Assembly: GCA_963746885.1 (NCBI GenBank)
Contig: CAVVDM010000013.1
Coordinates: forward strand, 434,001-498,000
Source of the DNA: DATARH01 sp963746885
GTDB taxonomy: Bacteria > Pseudomonadota > Alphaproteobacteria > ATCC43930 > CGMCC-115725
DNA length: 64,000 nt
Direction: 5' to 3'
This document shows positions 8,602-19,438 of the stretch, one piece after another. Under the pieces are notes generated by a model. The model had not been told where the DNA came from. It saw nothing but the letters and a program-made list of their open reading frames with translations, and ran no database searches. A program made the position numbers and the translations under genes. Position 1 is the stretch's first letter. The number at the start of each line of letters is the position of its first letter.

Positions 8602-11600
8602 ATGACGCATCTCCTCGACTACCTCACCGACCACGTCCTGCTGTGCGACGGCGCGATGGGCACCCAGGTGCAGGCGCGCGACCTGCACATCGAAGACGAT
8701 TTCCACGGCCACGAAAACTGCACCGAGATCCTGTGCGCCAGCCGTCCCGACCTCGTGCGCGCCATCCATCTCGGACATTTGCAGGCCGGCTGCGACGCGG
8801 TGCAGACCAACAGCTTCGGCGGCTCGCCGATCACGCTCGGCGAGTTCGGCATCGCCGACCGGGCCTTCGACCTCAATCGCCGCGCCGGCGAACTGGCGCG
8901 CGAGGCGATCGCGGAAGTCAGGCATGACGGCCGCACCCGCTTCGTGTTCGGCTCGGTCGGCCCGGGCACGCGGCTGCCCTCGCTCGGCCACATCGCCTAT
9001 CAGGACCTCGAAGACGCGCTCGCGATCCAATGCGCAGGGCTCGTTGCCGGCGAGGTCGACGCGATCCTGATCGAGACCTGCCAGGACCCGCTGCAAGTGA
9101 AGGCCGCCGTCAACGGCGCCAAGCGGGCGCGCGGCAACGCCGGCAAGGACATCCCGATCATCGTGCAGGTGACGGTCGAGACGACCGGGACCCTGCTGGT
9201 CGGTGCCGACATCGCCGCCGCCGCGACGATCATCCACGCGCTCGACGTGCCGGTGATCGGCCTCAACTGCGCCACCGGCCCGCGCGAGATGGCCGAGCAC
9301 GTCAAATGGCTCGGCGACAACTGGCCCGGGCAGATTTCGATCCAGCCCAATGCCGGGCTGCCCGAGTTGATCAACGGCCGCACCCATTACCCGCTCGGCC
9401 CGAAGGAGCTGGCGCAATGGCTCGAGCGCTTCGTGCTCGAAGACGGGGTCAACATCATCGGCGGCTGTTGCGGCACCGAGGAAGCGCACATCGCCGCGCT
9501 CGACCAGATGCTGCGGCGCATCGGTCGAGCCAGTGGAGATGGGCGGTCCCGACCGACGCCGAAGACCCGCGCGCCGGTCTGGGTCCCGTCGGTCGCCTCG
9601 CTCTACAGCCAGGTGAGCCTGCGCCAGGAGAACGCGTATCTGTCGATCGGCGAGCGCTGCAACGCCAACGGCTCGCGCGCCTTCCGCCGCCTGCAGGAGC
9701 AGGGCGACTGGGACGGCTGCGTCGAAATGGGGCGCGAGCAGGTCAAGGAAGGCTCGCACACGCTCGACATCTGCACCGCCTTTGTCGGGCGTGACGAGAT
9801 CGCCGAGATGAGCGAGGTCGTCAGCCGCATGCGCGGCGCGATCAACGCGCCCCTGGTCATCGAACTCGACCGAGTACCCGGTGCTCGAAGCCGCGATGAA
9901 GCTCTATGGCGGCAAGCCGATCATCAACTCGATCAATTTCGAGGACGGCGAGGAAGCCGCCGACAAGCGCCTCACTCTGGCCCGGCGTTTCGGCGCGGCG
10001 GTCATCGCGCTGACCATCGACGAAGCCGGCATGGCCAAGGAAGTCGACGACAAATTGCGCATCGCCGAGCGGCTCTACGATTTTGCCTGCAACAAACACG
10101 GCCTGCCGCCGAGCGACCTGCTGTTCGATCCGCTGACCTTCACGATCTGCACCGGCAACGAGGACGACCGCCGGCTCGGCCTCAACACGCTCGACGCGCT
10201 CGCCCGGATCCGCGAGCGGATGCCCGAATGCCAGATCATCCTCGGCCTCTCGAACATCTCGTTCGGCCTCAACCCGCCGGCGCGGCAGGTGCTGAACTCG
10301 GTGTTTCTCGACCATGCGCTGCGCCGCGGGCTGACCGGGGCGATCGTGCATTTCTCGAAGATCCTGCCCCTGCACCGCATCCCGCAAGAGGAGGTGCAGA
10401 CCGCCGAGGACCTGATCTTCGATCGCCGACGTGAGGGTTACGACCCGCTGCAGGCGTTCATGGCGCTGTTCCAGGACCGCACGATCGAGAAAGCCGAAAA
10501 GAAGGGCCGCCCGGAACAGCTCGAAGACCGCCTGACGCAACGCATCGTCGATGGCGACCGGCTCGACCTCGAAGCCGATCTCGCCCTGGCGATGCAGAGC
10601 TACAAGCCGCTCGACATCATCAACAACATCCTGTTCGGCGGCATGAAGACGGTCGGCGACCTGTTCGGCGCCGGCAAGATGCAATTGCCGTTCGTGCTGC
10701 AATCGGCCGAGACGATGAAGGCGGCGGTCGGCTACCTCGAACCCTTCATGGAGCGGGTCGAGGGCCAGCAGAAGGGCACGATCGTGCTCGCCACGGTGCG
10801 CGGCGACGTGCACGACATCGGCAAGAACCTCGTCGACATCATCCTGACCAATAACGGCTACCGCGTCGTCAACCTCGGCATCAAGCAGCCGATCGGCACG
10901 ATCCTCGACGCCGCCAAGGAGCATCGAGCGCACGCAATCGGCATGTCGGGTTTGCTCGTTAAATCGACCGTCGTGATGCGCGAGAACCTCGAGGAGATGA
11001 GCCGGCAGGGGCTGGACGTGCCGGTGATGCTCGGCGGCGCCGCGCTGACCCGGCGCTATGTCGAGGAGGATTGCGTCAAGGCCTATGCCTCGGGCCGCGT
11101 CGCCTATGCCCGCGATGCGTTCGACGGCCTCGCGCTGATGGACCGCATCGTCGGCAAAAGCAACGAGGGCAACGAATTCGACGACTACCTCGCCGAAGTG
11201 CAGCGGAAAAATGCCGGCCGCCCCGTCAACGAGAAGCGCAAGCTCGGCCGCGCCGCCGACCCGCGCCCGACGCGCCCGATCGACCTCGAAGAAATCCGCC
11301 TGCGCCGCGCCGAATTGACCCGCGACGTGCCGGTCCCGGTGCCGCCCTTCTGGGGGGCGCAGACCATCGCCCGCGTGCCGGTCAAGGCGATCGTGCCCTA
11401 CCTCAACGAGCGCATGCTCTACCAGTTCCAGTGGGGCTACCGGAAGGACGGCCGCTCGCTCGCCGAGTACAAGGAATGGGCGCGCAAGGAATTGCGGCCG
11501 ATCCTGTCGCGGATGGCCGACATCGCCATTCGCGAGAACATCCTGGTGCCGCAGGCCGCCTACGGCTACTGGCGCTGCGCCGCGCAGGGCAACGACGTGA

Positions 11601-12139
11601 TCCTGTTCGACGACAGCGGCACCCGCGAGGTCGCGCGCTTCGCCTTCCCGCGCCAGAACCGCGACGGCGGCCTGTGCATCGCCGATTTCTTCCGCGACGT
11701 CGACGATCCCGGGCGCGATGCCGATGGGCGCGACGTGATCGGCCTGCAGGTCGTGACGATGGGGCGGCGCGCCTCGGAGGCGGCGCGCGAGTGGTTCGCC
11801 GCCGACCGCTATCAGGACTACCTCTACCTGCACGGATTGTCGGTCGAGATGGCCGAGGCTTTCGCCGAATACATCCACAAGCGGATCCGCGGCGAACTCG
11901 GCTTTGCCGCCGAGGAGGCGCGCGACCACGACGAGATGCTGAACCAGGGTTATCGCGGCAGCCGCTATTCGTTCGGCTACCCCGCCTGCCCCAACCTCGC
12001 CGACCAGCGCCAGCTCCTCGACCTGCTGCACGCCGACGAGATCGGCATCACCCTCTCCGAGGAAGACCAGCTCGACCCCGAGCAATCAACCTCGGCAATC
12101 GTCCTCCACCACCCGCAGGCGAAATATTTTTCGGTGTGA
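8602..12139 (+). CDS. metH: Cobalamin-dependent methionine synthase, full four-module protein, one frameshift
   Basis: Starts six bases after metF. Homocysteine module first (LLCDGAMGTQVQ, zinc cysteines in GLNCATGP and GGCCGTEEAH), then the methyl-THF module (SIGERCNANGSRAF, then NSINFEDGEE). The B12 module follows (DVHDIGKNLVDIIL, with the cobalt-ligand His) and last the SAM-binding reactivation module (RGSRYSFGYPACPNL). The frame breaks near 9864: GAACTCGACC should be GACTCGACC. Removing one A restores IDSTEYPVLEAAMK and a 1178-residue protein. It transfers the methyl group from methyl-THF to homocysteine. SahR control through the shared operon is likely. Confidence 0.92.
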
Positions 12140-12161
12140 GGGGCAGAGCCGCCAAGTTGGC

Positions 12162-12920
12162 TCAGGAATAATCCGGCCGGCGCTTTTCGCGAAACGCGGC
12201 GACGCCTTCGGCGAAGTGCGGGCTGGCGCGGACGCGATCGCCGAGCGCCTGTTCGAGCGCCTCGCGGCTCTTTGCATAATCGGCGACGGCGCTGCTGATC
12301 TGGGTGCGTACCGCCTGCACCGCGGCGGGACTGTTGGCGGCGATCGTGGCGGCGGTCTCCAAAGCCCACGGCAGCAGCCGGTCACGCGCGACGACCTGGT
12401 TGACGAGCCCGACCCGCTCGGCAAAAGCCGCGTCGACGAGCCGCCCGGTGAGCAGCAAATCCATCGCGTGGACATGGCCGATCTGCTGCGCCAGCTTCAC
12501 AGTGGCGCCGCCGAACGGGTAGATCGACCAGCGCACCTCCGGCAGGCCGAAGCGCGCTTCGGGGGCGGCGGCGCGGATGTCGGTCGACAGCAGCAACTCG
12601 ACCCCGCCGGCGACGCAATCACCGTTGACCGCGGCGACGATCGGCTTCGAAAACGGCGTGTCTTTCAACAGCGCGCGGTTGATGACCCGGGCCGCCTCGG
12701 GGCCGGCGCTGAGATCGCCGGCGAGATCGGCGCCGGCGCAGAACGCCTTGTCGCCGGCGCCGGTCAAGACGACGCAGCGGCAGGAATCGTCGGCGTCGAG
12801 CCGGTCCCACAACGCGGCAAGGTCGGCCATCATCGCCCGCGTCATCGCGTTGCGGCGGGGCTCGTTGGCGATCGTCACAAGCGCGAGATGCGGCTCGCGC
12901 CGCTCGACCCGGATCTCCAT
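12162..12920 (-). CDS. Enoyl-CoA hydratase/isomerase (crotonase) family protein
   Basis: 252 residues. Crotonase features are present: oxyanion-hole segments AFCAGADLAG and VNGDCVAGG, and both family glutamates (GVELLLSTD and FGLPEVRW). It should hydrate or isomerise an acyl-CoA; the substrate is unknown. The ATG at 12920 is chosen over 12992 because the crotonase fold begins at EIRVERREPHLALV and the longer form runs into the upstream gene. It lies eight bases after the 2-hydroxyacid dehydrogenase gene on the same strand, so the two are probably co-transcribed. Convergent with metH. Confidence 0.88.
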   Translation of the reverse strand: MEIRVERREPHLALVTIANEPRRNAMTRAMMADLAALWDRLDADDSCRCVVLTGAGDKAFCAGADLAGDLSAGPEAARVINRALLKDTPFSKPIVAAVNGDCVAGGVELLLSTDIRAAAPEARFGLPEVRWSIYPFGGATVKLAQQIGHVHAMDLLLTGRLVDAAFAERVGLVNQVVARDRLLPWALETAATIAANSPAAVQAVRTQISSAVADYAKSREALEQALGDRVRASPHFAEGVAAFREKRRPDYS

Positions 12921-12928
12921 TGCGGGGC

Positions 12929-13900
12929 TCAAAACCAGCGCGCCTTGTCGACGACGTTGCGCAGCGCCTCGCCGGCGAGAAAGCGCCGGCAATTGTCGCT
13001 CAACACGTCGAAGCGGCGGTCCTCAAGATAGGGGCCGTGGCCGGCGGTGTGCGGCGTCAGCAGGACGCCGGGCATCGTCCACAACCTGTGCTCGGCCGGC
13101 AGCGGCTCGATCTCGTAGACATCAAGCGCGGCACCGGCGATCTCGCCGGCGTCCAACGCCGCGACGAGATCGTCGAGCCGAGTCGTCATGCCGCGCCCGA
13201 TATTGATGAAGAACGCGCTGCGCTTCATCCGCTGGAACCGCGCGCGGTGCATGAAGCCCTCGGTCTCCGGGGTGTGCGGCACGGTCAGGATCACGAAATC
13301 GGCGCCCGGCAGGAGGTCGTCGAGCGCGGCGGCGCGGTGCAGTTCGGCAACGCCCGGCGGCGGCGCGGCGCGGCGCTCGTCGATGCCGATGACCCGCATC
13401 CCGAACGCGCTGGCGAGCCGCGCCGTCTCGGCGCCGATGCCGCCGACCCCGACGATCAGCGCCGTCGCCTCCGGCAGGTGCACGACGTCGCCGGTCTCGC
13501 GCGGTATCGGCCGCCACTCGCGGCGCAATTGCTGCGGCAGATAGACGTGCAGGCCGCGTGCAAACGCCAGCACGAAGCTCATGATGTGGGCCGCAATATG
13601 GTCATTGTAGATTTCGCGGAAATTGGTGATGACGACCGGGTGCTCGATCAGCTCGCGATAGTAAAAGCCGGCGGGGGGTGCGGCCTGCGGCGCCTGTAGC
13701 CAGCGCAATTTCTCGGCACGCGCGAGCAGCGCCGGCGGCAACGTGCCAAAGGCGCCGTCGGCGTGTCCGATCGCCTGCTCGGCGCCCTCCATCGTCTCGG
13801 GCGCGATGATGTCGAGCCCGGGATTGGCTTCGGCGAGGCGCTGCGCCCATTCGCGCGTCCGCTCGCTCTGCGGCGGCAGCATCAGGAAGGTGATGGGCAT
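12929..13900 (-). CDS. D-2-hydroxyacid dehydrogenase, NAD(P)-binding
   Basis: 323 residues. The central Rossmann fold carries GVGGIGAETARLA. Downstream come PHTPETEGFM, FFINIGRG, ALDVYEIEPLP and LTPHTAGHG with the catalytic His, the standard order of the D-isomer-specific 2-hydroxyacid dehydrogenases. It interconverts a 2-oxoacid and a D-2-hydroxyacid. The start at 13900 fits the family N terminus (PITFLMLPPQ); the longer frame to 14011 overlaps the promoter zone of the divergent dehydrogenase gene. Possibly co-transcribed with the crotonase gene. Confidence 0.9.
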   Translation of the reverse strand: MPITFLMLPPQSERTREWAQRLAEANPGLDIIAPETMEGAEQAIGHADGAFGTLPPALLARAEKLRWLQAPQAAPPAGFYYRELIEHPVVITNFREIYNDHIAAHIMSFVLAFARGLHVYLPQQLRREWRPIPRETGDVVHLPEATALIVGVGGIGAETARLASAFGMRVIGIDERRAAPPPGVAELHRAAALDDLLPGADFVILTVPHTPETEGFMHRARFQRMKRSAFFINIGRGMTTRLDDLVAALDAGEIAGAALDVYEIEPLPAEHRLWTMPGVLLTPHTAGHGPYLEDRRFDVLSDNCRRFLAGEALRNVVDKARWF

Positions 13901-14036
13901 GGCGGGCCTCCGAATTATGTCGGGCTCAGCATCGGCCGCCGGGCGCCGCATCGCAAGCGTGCGAAAACTCTCGTCGCCCGGGCGGCGAGGCGATAGCTTG
14001 CGCGGCATCATGCCGGGACAAGCCGAGGGGAGAGAG

Positions 14037-15029
14037 ATGGCCCAGACCGCTCAGACCAATCGCAAGAAGATCATGGTGCCGACAACGATGTCGAAATCGG
14101 GGTGGGCCGTCATCGAGGCGCGCGACGATGTCGAGGGCGTCGAGTTCGTGCCGACCATGCCGAAAGCCGAATTTCACAAGGTGCTCGAAGAGGCGAGCGG
14201 CATCTGTCTGGGCACCCAGCCGTTCAGCGATCCCGAGCTCGACGCGGCGCCGCTGCTCGAAGTCGTCTCCCGCATCGGGGTCGGCTACGACGCGGTCGAC
14301 GTGCCGGCGCTGACCCGCCGCAAGGTGCCGCTGATGATCGGCGGCACGGCGAACTCGGTCAGCGTCGCCGAGGCCGGGGTGTTCCTGACGATGTCGCTGG
14401 CGCGCAAGGGCGCGGCGATGAATGCACTGGTGCGCGAAGGGCGCTGGAACGACCGCTACAAGGACATGCCGCTCGATCTCTACGGCAAGACCGTGCTGAT
14501 CGTCGGCTTCGGCAAGATCGGCACGCGCTCGGCCCGGCGCTTTGCCGCGATGGAAACGAACGTGCTGGTCTACGACCCGTACATCTATTCCGAGACGATC
14601 CGCGGCAGCGGCTACGAGCCGGTGCAGGATCTCGACGCGGGGGTGGCGCGGGCCGACTTCATTACGATCCATTGCCCGAAGACGCCGGAAACCATCGACC
14701 TGTTCAACGCCGCCCGGATCGCCAGGATGAAGCGCACCGCCTTCCTGGTGAACACGGCGCGCGGCGGCATCGTCAACGAGCCGGCGCTCTACGAGGCGCT
14801 GCAGGCGGGCCGCATCGCCGGCGCCGCGCTCGACGTGTTTGTCGAAGAGCCGACGCCGCAGAACAACCCGCTGCTGACATTGCCCAACTTCATCGCGGCG
14901 CCGCATGTCGCCGGGGTGACCAAGGAGGCGGTCGACCGCATGGCGGTCATCGCGGTGCAGAACATCCTCTCGGTCATCGACGGCAAGCCGAACCGCGAGA
15001 ACGTCATCAACAAGGAAGTGCTGGGGTAA
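14037..15029 (+). CDS. Hydroxyacid dehydrogenase, short phosphoglycerate-dehydrogenase-like
   Basis: 330 residues, the length of SerA-like enzymes lacking a C-terminal ACT domain. Motifs: RIGVGYDAVDVPA, Rossmann GFGKIGTRSARRF, VNTARGGIVNE, and ALDVFVEEP followed by PHVAGVT with the catalytic His. The ATG at 14037 has a strong GGGGAGAGAG leader. It is related to but clearly distinct from the divergent dehydrogenase at 12929-13900; 136 bases separate the two starts. Substrate unknown; a bona fide serA role is possible but not shown by context. Confidence 0.87.
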   Translation: MAQTAQTNRKKIMVPTTMSKSGWAVIEARDDVEGVEFVPTMPKAEFHKVLEEASGICLGTQPFSDPELDAAPLLEVVSRIGVGYDAVDVPALTRRKVPLMIGGTANSVSVAEAGVFLTMSLARKGAAMNALVREGRWNDRYKDMPLDLYGKTVLIVGFGKIGTRSARRFAAMETNVLVYDPYIYSETIRGSGYEPVQDLDAGVARADFITIHCPKTPETIDLFNAARIARMKRTAFLVNTARGGIVNEPALYEALQAGRIAGAALDVFVEEPTPQNNPLLTLPNFIAAPHVAGVTKEAVDRMAVIAVQNILSVIDGKPNRENVINKEVLG

Positions 15030-15158
15030 GTGCCCGGCAATGTCCTACCTTGCGACGCGCCGCCGTACCATATTAATTAGGTGCTGTCGCTGTCGTCCCA
15101 GATCCGACGAGCAGGACCCAACACGGATTTTCCTGTCGCGCCGGGAAAAGGATTTGTG

Positions 15159-16904
15159 GTGATCGACGAGCATTCCGCCGCTGGAAAGATCGCTGTGGTC
15201 GTTCTCGGCGGGCATCATGCTGGCGGCTCGCTATTGTCGCACTGCCTGTCGCTCCTCGGCTTCGCAGGGCCAAGCGACCGGGCAGCCTCCCCCGGAGACA
15301 GCGCGGAGGCCGGTGAGGCCGGCGCCGTTGCCAGGCTCAACAATACGATCCTCGAGGATCTCGGTTCGGCATGGGATCGACCCGCTTGTTTCGTTGTTCA
15401 GGGCAGCCGCCCGTCCGACAGCGCCCCGCGCGTGGACGAAATCGTCGCGCAGCAATACGCGACCGATGCGTTGGCGGCGCTGCAATCGGCTTACGGCGAG
15501 GCGCGCCGCATCGTCATCGATGATCCGCCGATCGCGTTGTTTCCGGGCTTGTGGGACGCCGCGCTGCGGGCGCACGGCTTTCAGCCGCGCCGCGTCCTCG
15601 TGGTGCGCAATCCGATCGAAATTGCCGAGTCGCTGCATCGGCACCATCGGCTGGCGCGGCCGCGCGCCATCCAGATGTGGCTGCGATACACGCTGTCGGC
15701 ACTGTCGCTGGCAGCCGCGCGACCCGAGGCTGTCGTCTCGGTCGAGGACCTGCGTCAGCGCAAGGCGCAAAGCGTTGTGGACTTGGCCGGCGGGCTAGGG
15801 CTCGGCTCGGCGGGGTCGGCCCCGCCGGTGGACGAGGTCAACCGATTTCTCGACGACGCGCTCCGCGAGGATCTGGTGCCGTCGGATGTGCTGTTCCGCA
15901 GTCCGCTTGTATCGGGTCTGGTCAAGGACACCTATCGGCTGTGCCTCGACTGGCACGATAATGACGAGTCCGCGCGCAGCGACGCCGTGACCGGACTCTT
16001 GGCGCGGTTCGAGGAATTCTGCCTGACCGCGGGCGCTCTGACGCGCGTTCCCGCACTGGCGCTCGCCCACCCACCCGCCGTCGGCACCTCGGCTGCGCCG
16101 ATGCTGGCGGCTGCATCCGGTGGCACCGGGCGGCGCGCCGTCATCATCCATTATCATCTCTTCAAGAATGCCGGCACCAGCGTCGACGCGATCTTGCGCC
16201 GGAATTTCGGCCCGCGCTGGGCATCGCAGGAATATACCGCACTATCGGCCCGCGACATGGCCGAGGCGACCAGCGCCTTCCTGCTGGATCACCCGGAGAT
16301 CCTGGCATTGTCGTCACATACGCTGCTGTTGCCGCCGCCGCAGCTTCCCGACGCCGACATCTTTCCGATTATTTTCGTCCGCCATCCGCTCGACCGGCTG
16401 AAATCGGCGTACAGCTTCGAGCGCGCGCAGCAGGCGGATACCGAAGGGGCTCGGCTCGCCAAGCAGACCGACTTCGCCGGATACGTGCGCGCCCGCCTCG
16501 CCAACCCGCGCGAGCGCTTTTGCCGCAACGCCCAGGCGCTCCGCCTGGCGATGGCGGATCGTGCCGGCGGCAGCGAGCGGGAGCGCGCGCTGCGCGCCTT
16601 CGCACAGCTCCCCTTTGTCGGCTCGGTCGAAGCTTTTGACGCCTCGATCGAGGCACTCCAACGGCTGCTCGCGCCGCGCTTTCCCGGCTTCCGCAGCTTC
16701 GTCACCTACGAGAACGTGTCCCGGCCGCAGCGCGACCTTGAAGAGCGCATTGCCGAAATCCGACGCGAACTCGGCAACGACCTGTTCGAGGCGCTGGTCG
16801 CTGCCAACTCCGACGATCTCACGCTCTACAGCGCCGCACTGGCGCGATATCGCCGCGAGCCGGAGGTCACGGTCGGCGCCGCCCTGGCGTCCGCCTCGGC
16901 CTAG
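15159..16904 (+). CDS. Two-domain sulfotransferase-family protein
   Basis: About 581 residues. The first half resembles a P-loop sulfotransferase (IAVVVLGGHHAGGSLLSH, later RRVLVVRNPIEIAESL). The second half is a complete second sulfotransferase with the PAPS 5'-phosphosulfate loop HYHLFKNAGTSVDAIL and the 3'-phosphate motif FVRHPLDRLKSAYSF. It probably transfers sulfate from PAPS to a carbohydrate, with the first domain perhaps catalytic on another site or structural. The frame is open from GTG 15081, but GTG 15159 has AAAGGA at 15147-15152, so I start there. First gene of the glycan-decoration island. Confidence 0.8.
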   Translation: MIDEHSAAGKIAVVVLGGHHAGGSLLSHCLSLLGFAGPSDRAASPGDSAEAGEAGAVARLNNTILEDLGSAWDRPACFVVQGSRPSDSAPRVDEIVAQQYATDALAALQSAYGEARRIVIDDPPIALFPGLWDAALRAHGFQPRRVLVVRNPIEIAESLHRHHRLARPRAIQMWLRYTLSALSLAAARPEAVVSVEDLRQRKAQSVVDLAGGLGLGSAGSAPPVDEVNRFLDDALREDLVPSDVLFRSPLVSGLVKDTYRLCLDWHDNDESARSDAVTGLLARFEEFCLTAGALTRVPALALAHPPAVGTSAAPMLAAASGGTGRRAVIIHYHLFKNAGTSVDAILRRNFGPRWASQEYTALSARDMAEATSAFLLDHPEILALSSHTLLLPPPQLPDADIFPIIFVRHPLDRLKSAYSFERAQQADTEGARLAKQTDFAGYVRARLANPRERFCRNAQALRLAMADRAGGSERERALRAFAQLPFVGSVEAFDASIEALQRLLAPRFPGFRSFVTYENVSRPQRDLEERIAEIRRELGNDLFEALVAANSDDLTLYSAALARYRREPEVTVGAALASASA

Positions 16905-17105
16905 CGACGCTTCGCGCCCTCCCCCCGCTCCGCCGGCCCGAAGCCGGTCGCGCCGAGCGATTTTGTTACCGGCCGACGGCCGCCTGTGTAAGATGCCCAC
17001 GCGCGGTGACCCGCCGGTTTGGCAGGCCCACGGCATTCTGCGCCGCTGGGCTTTCCGCCCGAAACGCGCCCCCGCGTGCGGATGGCACAGCGAGACGAGC
17101 GAGTG

Positions 17106-18362
17106 ATGACGAGCCGCGCCAGCTGGGCACCGCCACGACCGCCGATTTTCTTCCTGCACCTGCCAAAGACGGCGGGAATGACGGTTCGGCTGTTTCTCGA
17201 GAACCAGTACCCGGTCGACCGGATGCTTCCCGCCAGCGACTGGCGCGAGCTGGTATCGGCCGATCTGGCGCGGATCAACGATTACCGCTTGTTTCAGGGT
17301 CACTTCACCCCCGGGCTTCTGGACCTGCTTCCGGCCGAAATCATGTCGGTCGTTTTCCTGCGCGAGCCGGTCGCGCGGACGATTTCTCACCTCAAGCATC
17401 TGCGCCGCGACCCGAATTTTCATCCGGCGCATCACCTGGCGGCCGGGCGCAGCCTCGACGATCTGGTGCGCGACGATCGCATCATGGCGCTGTGCTGCAA
17501 CGTGCAATCGGCGCTGCTGTCGAATTTCATCCCCGGCGAAACCATCCTCGCCGGCTTGCGGCGCGACGAACAGGAAGGCCGCGCACCGGATGCCGACGTG
17601 TTCGCGGTCCCGCCCGACCTGGCGACGGCACAGGCGACGCTCGGTCGCTTTCGCTTTGTCGGTTTCGTCGAAGACCTGCAGCAGGACATCCTCCGGCTGG
17701 CGCTGGAATGCGGGCTGCACCCGCCGCGACCGCTGCCGAAGCGCAATTTCGACCCGGAGGGGGCCGCCGACCTCAACCGCATCGACCCGGAGACTCTCGC
17801 CATTCTGCGGCATCGCAACGCGATCGACATCGCGCTCTACGAGGCCGCGCGGCTGGAATTCGCGGCCCGCCCGCCGGTGACGCCGGCCGAGGTCGGCGCC
17901 GCGTTGCTGGCGCGCGGCATCTACGCGCCAATCACGCAGCCGGTCGAATTCCCGATGAGCGGGCCGATGCCGGGCTCCAACTGGTATTCCTGCGAGGCGG
18001 CTGCCACCGGCGGGCATCGCTGGACCGGGCCATTGCGCGAGACCACGCTGGAGCTGCCGCTGGCGCGCGGATATGATTACGAGCTGTCCGCCTTCGTGCT
18101 GATCGCCGCTCTCGACGACCTCGCCGTGCGGGTCGGCCGGGCGCGGCTGCCGATATCGTGCACCGCATCGGAGGGCAACATGCACCGGATCGCGTTCCAC
18201 ATCCCGGCGGAGCTGGTCCGAGCCCGCGGCCTGACCTCCCTCCTGTTCCAGACGCGGCACGTCTTCCAGGCTTCGGAGGCCGATCTCAGGCCGCTGTCGT
18301 TCCTGGTGCGCGAACTGGCGATCTCGCGCGCCGAGGCGAGCGACGCGGTCGCAGCAGGATGA
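17106..18362 (+). CDS. Sulfotransferase with C-terminal accessory domain
   Basis: About 418 residues. The PAPS-binding loop FFLHLPKTAGMTVRLFL is at the N terminus and the second motif VVFLREPVARTISHLKHL follows ~65 residues later, as in the sulfotransferase family 2 group. The region after about residue 270 (GSNWYSCEAAATGGHRW, then alternating strands and a final RHVFQ segment) looks like a beta-rich domain, possibly substrate binding. Start choice is uncertain: ATG 17106 is closest to the catalytic loop, ATG 17082 and GTG 17103 are alternatives. Likely sulfates a surface polysaccharide with the neighbouring gene. Confidence 0.8.
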   Translation: MTSRASWAPPRPPIFFLHLPKTAGMTVRLFLENQYPVDRMLPASDWRELVSADLARINDYRLFQGHFTPGLLDLLPAEIMSVVFLREPVARTISHLKHLRRDPNFHPAHHLAAGRSLDDLVRDDRIMALCCNVQSALLSNFIPGETILAGLRRDEQEGRAPDADVFAVPPDLATAQATLGRFRFVGFVEDLQQDILRLALECGLHPPRPLPKRNFDPEGAADLNRIDPETLAILRHRNAIDIALYEAARLEFAARPPVTPAEVGAALLARGIYAPITQPVEFPMSGPMPGSNWYSCEAAATGGHRWTGPLRETTLELPLARGYDYELSAFVLIAALDDLAVRVGRARLPISCTASEGNMHRIAFHIPAELVRARGLTSLLFQTRHVFQASEADLRPLSFLVRELAISRAEASDAVAAG

Positions 18363-18502
18363 AAACGGCATGAGGTCCGCCCATACCATGCCGATCCGGC
18401 TCCCCTTGCTCGATGACCGTCGCGGTTGTCTTCGCGCTCAGCTCGGTTTATGCGTGCTCGACAATCGGGAGCCTGGACCGCTCGTGCCATAGGAGCTTGG
18501 CC

Positions 18503-19403
18503 ATGTCCGCAAGCGCAAATCGTGCGCGAATAGCTGTCGTCGCGAACTGTCAAGCGCGGCCGCTGGCTAATATGATCAGGCTTCTCGCGCCAGACATCGA
18601 GATCGTGGAAACGACCATCGTCCATCTCGCGAAAGACGCCGAGGCAGATGCTGCGCTCGCCTGCTACGCGGCGTCCGATTTCGTGTTTGCCCAGGCCGTT
18701 CAGGACAACTATCCGACGGCTTTTGTCAGGACCAGCCGATTGAAGGAGCAATTTCCGCAGAAGGTGGCGACCTGGCCGAACATATACTTCCGCGGCCAAT
18801 GCCCGGACATCCGCTACATAACCTCGGCGAGGGGGCGGGTCCTCGGGCCGCTCGGCGAATACCAGCACATCGCGATCTTCGATGCCTGGCGTGACGGCCT
18901 CGGCGCAGGCGCCACCGCGGATCGACTGCTCACGGGGGGCGATTGGGTCGACCGGCTGGCGGAGGAGCCGGCACGATCGCTGGAAGAATTGCGGGCACGA
19001 GAGACACATCTCGACGTCAGCGTGACCGACTATATTGCCCAACACTGGCAGACGGAGCGATTATTTTTTACCTTCAATCATCCGGCGAACCGATTATTAA
19101 TTCAGGTCGCCTGTGATCTTCTGAAATCACATCGGGCTGTCGGCGAACCCGGACGCGATCCCCGCCGGCTACCCGGAAGCGCTTGATCCCTTTATCCCGG
19201 CGATGTTGCCGCCGTTGGCGGCGCGCCTTGGGCTGCGCTTTCCAGGCAGCACAGCCACCCAGGGTGTAGTCGTCAATGTCGGCGACAAGGTGACGTATAA
19301 TGGCAGCAAGCGGGCGCATTACCCCCTCGAGGCATTCGTCGAAACCAGCTTTCGCTGCCTCGATGCACAGTTCGCACCCGGGGAGCCCACGCGGATTTCC
19401 TAA
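18503..19403 (+). CDS. WcbI-like polysaccharide biosynthesis protein, one frameshift
   Basis: The N-terminal part (RIAVVANCQARPLANMIRL, then VFAQAVQDNYPT, QFPQKVATWPNIYFRGQCPD, FFTFNHPANRLL) matches the WcbI family of capsule-associated putative acyltransferases. The ATG at 18503 has AGGAG at 18491-18495. Near 19129 the frame shifts; dropping one base in AAATCACATCGGG joins it to IGLSANPDAIPAGYPEALDP and a C terminus ending at 19403 (299 residues in total). Function in this family is inferred from capsule loci. A short second copy of its 3' end lies at 21915. Confidence 0.72.
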
Positions 19404-19438
19404 GTGCACGTCCACCGTCGCCGTTGCATCCGGCGCGA

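Noticed and set aside
9860..9885. Programmed frameshift in metH
   Set aside because: No slippery heptamer or downstream stimulatory structure at the site, and nine similar single-base insertions occur elsewhere in unrelated genes; error or mutation is simpler.
7921..12085. Two long minus-strand open frames across metF and metH
   Set aside because: They lie exactly opposite conserved metF and metH domains and have shadow-type composition.
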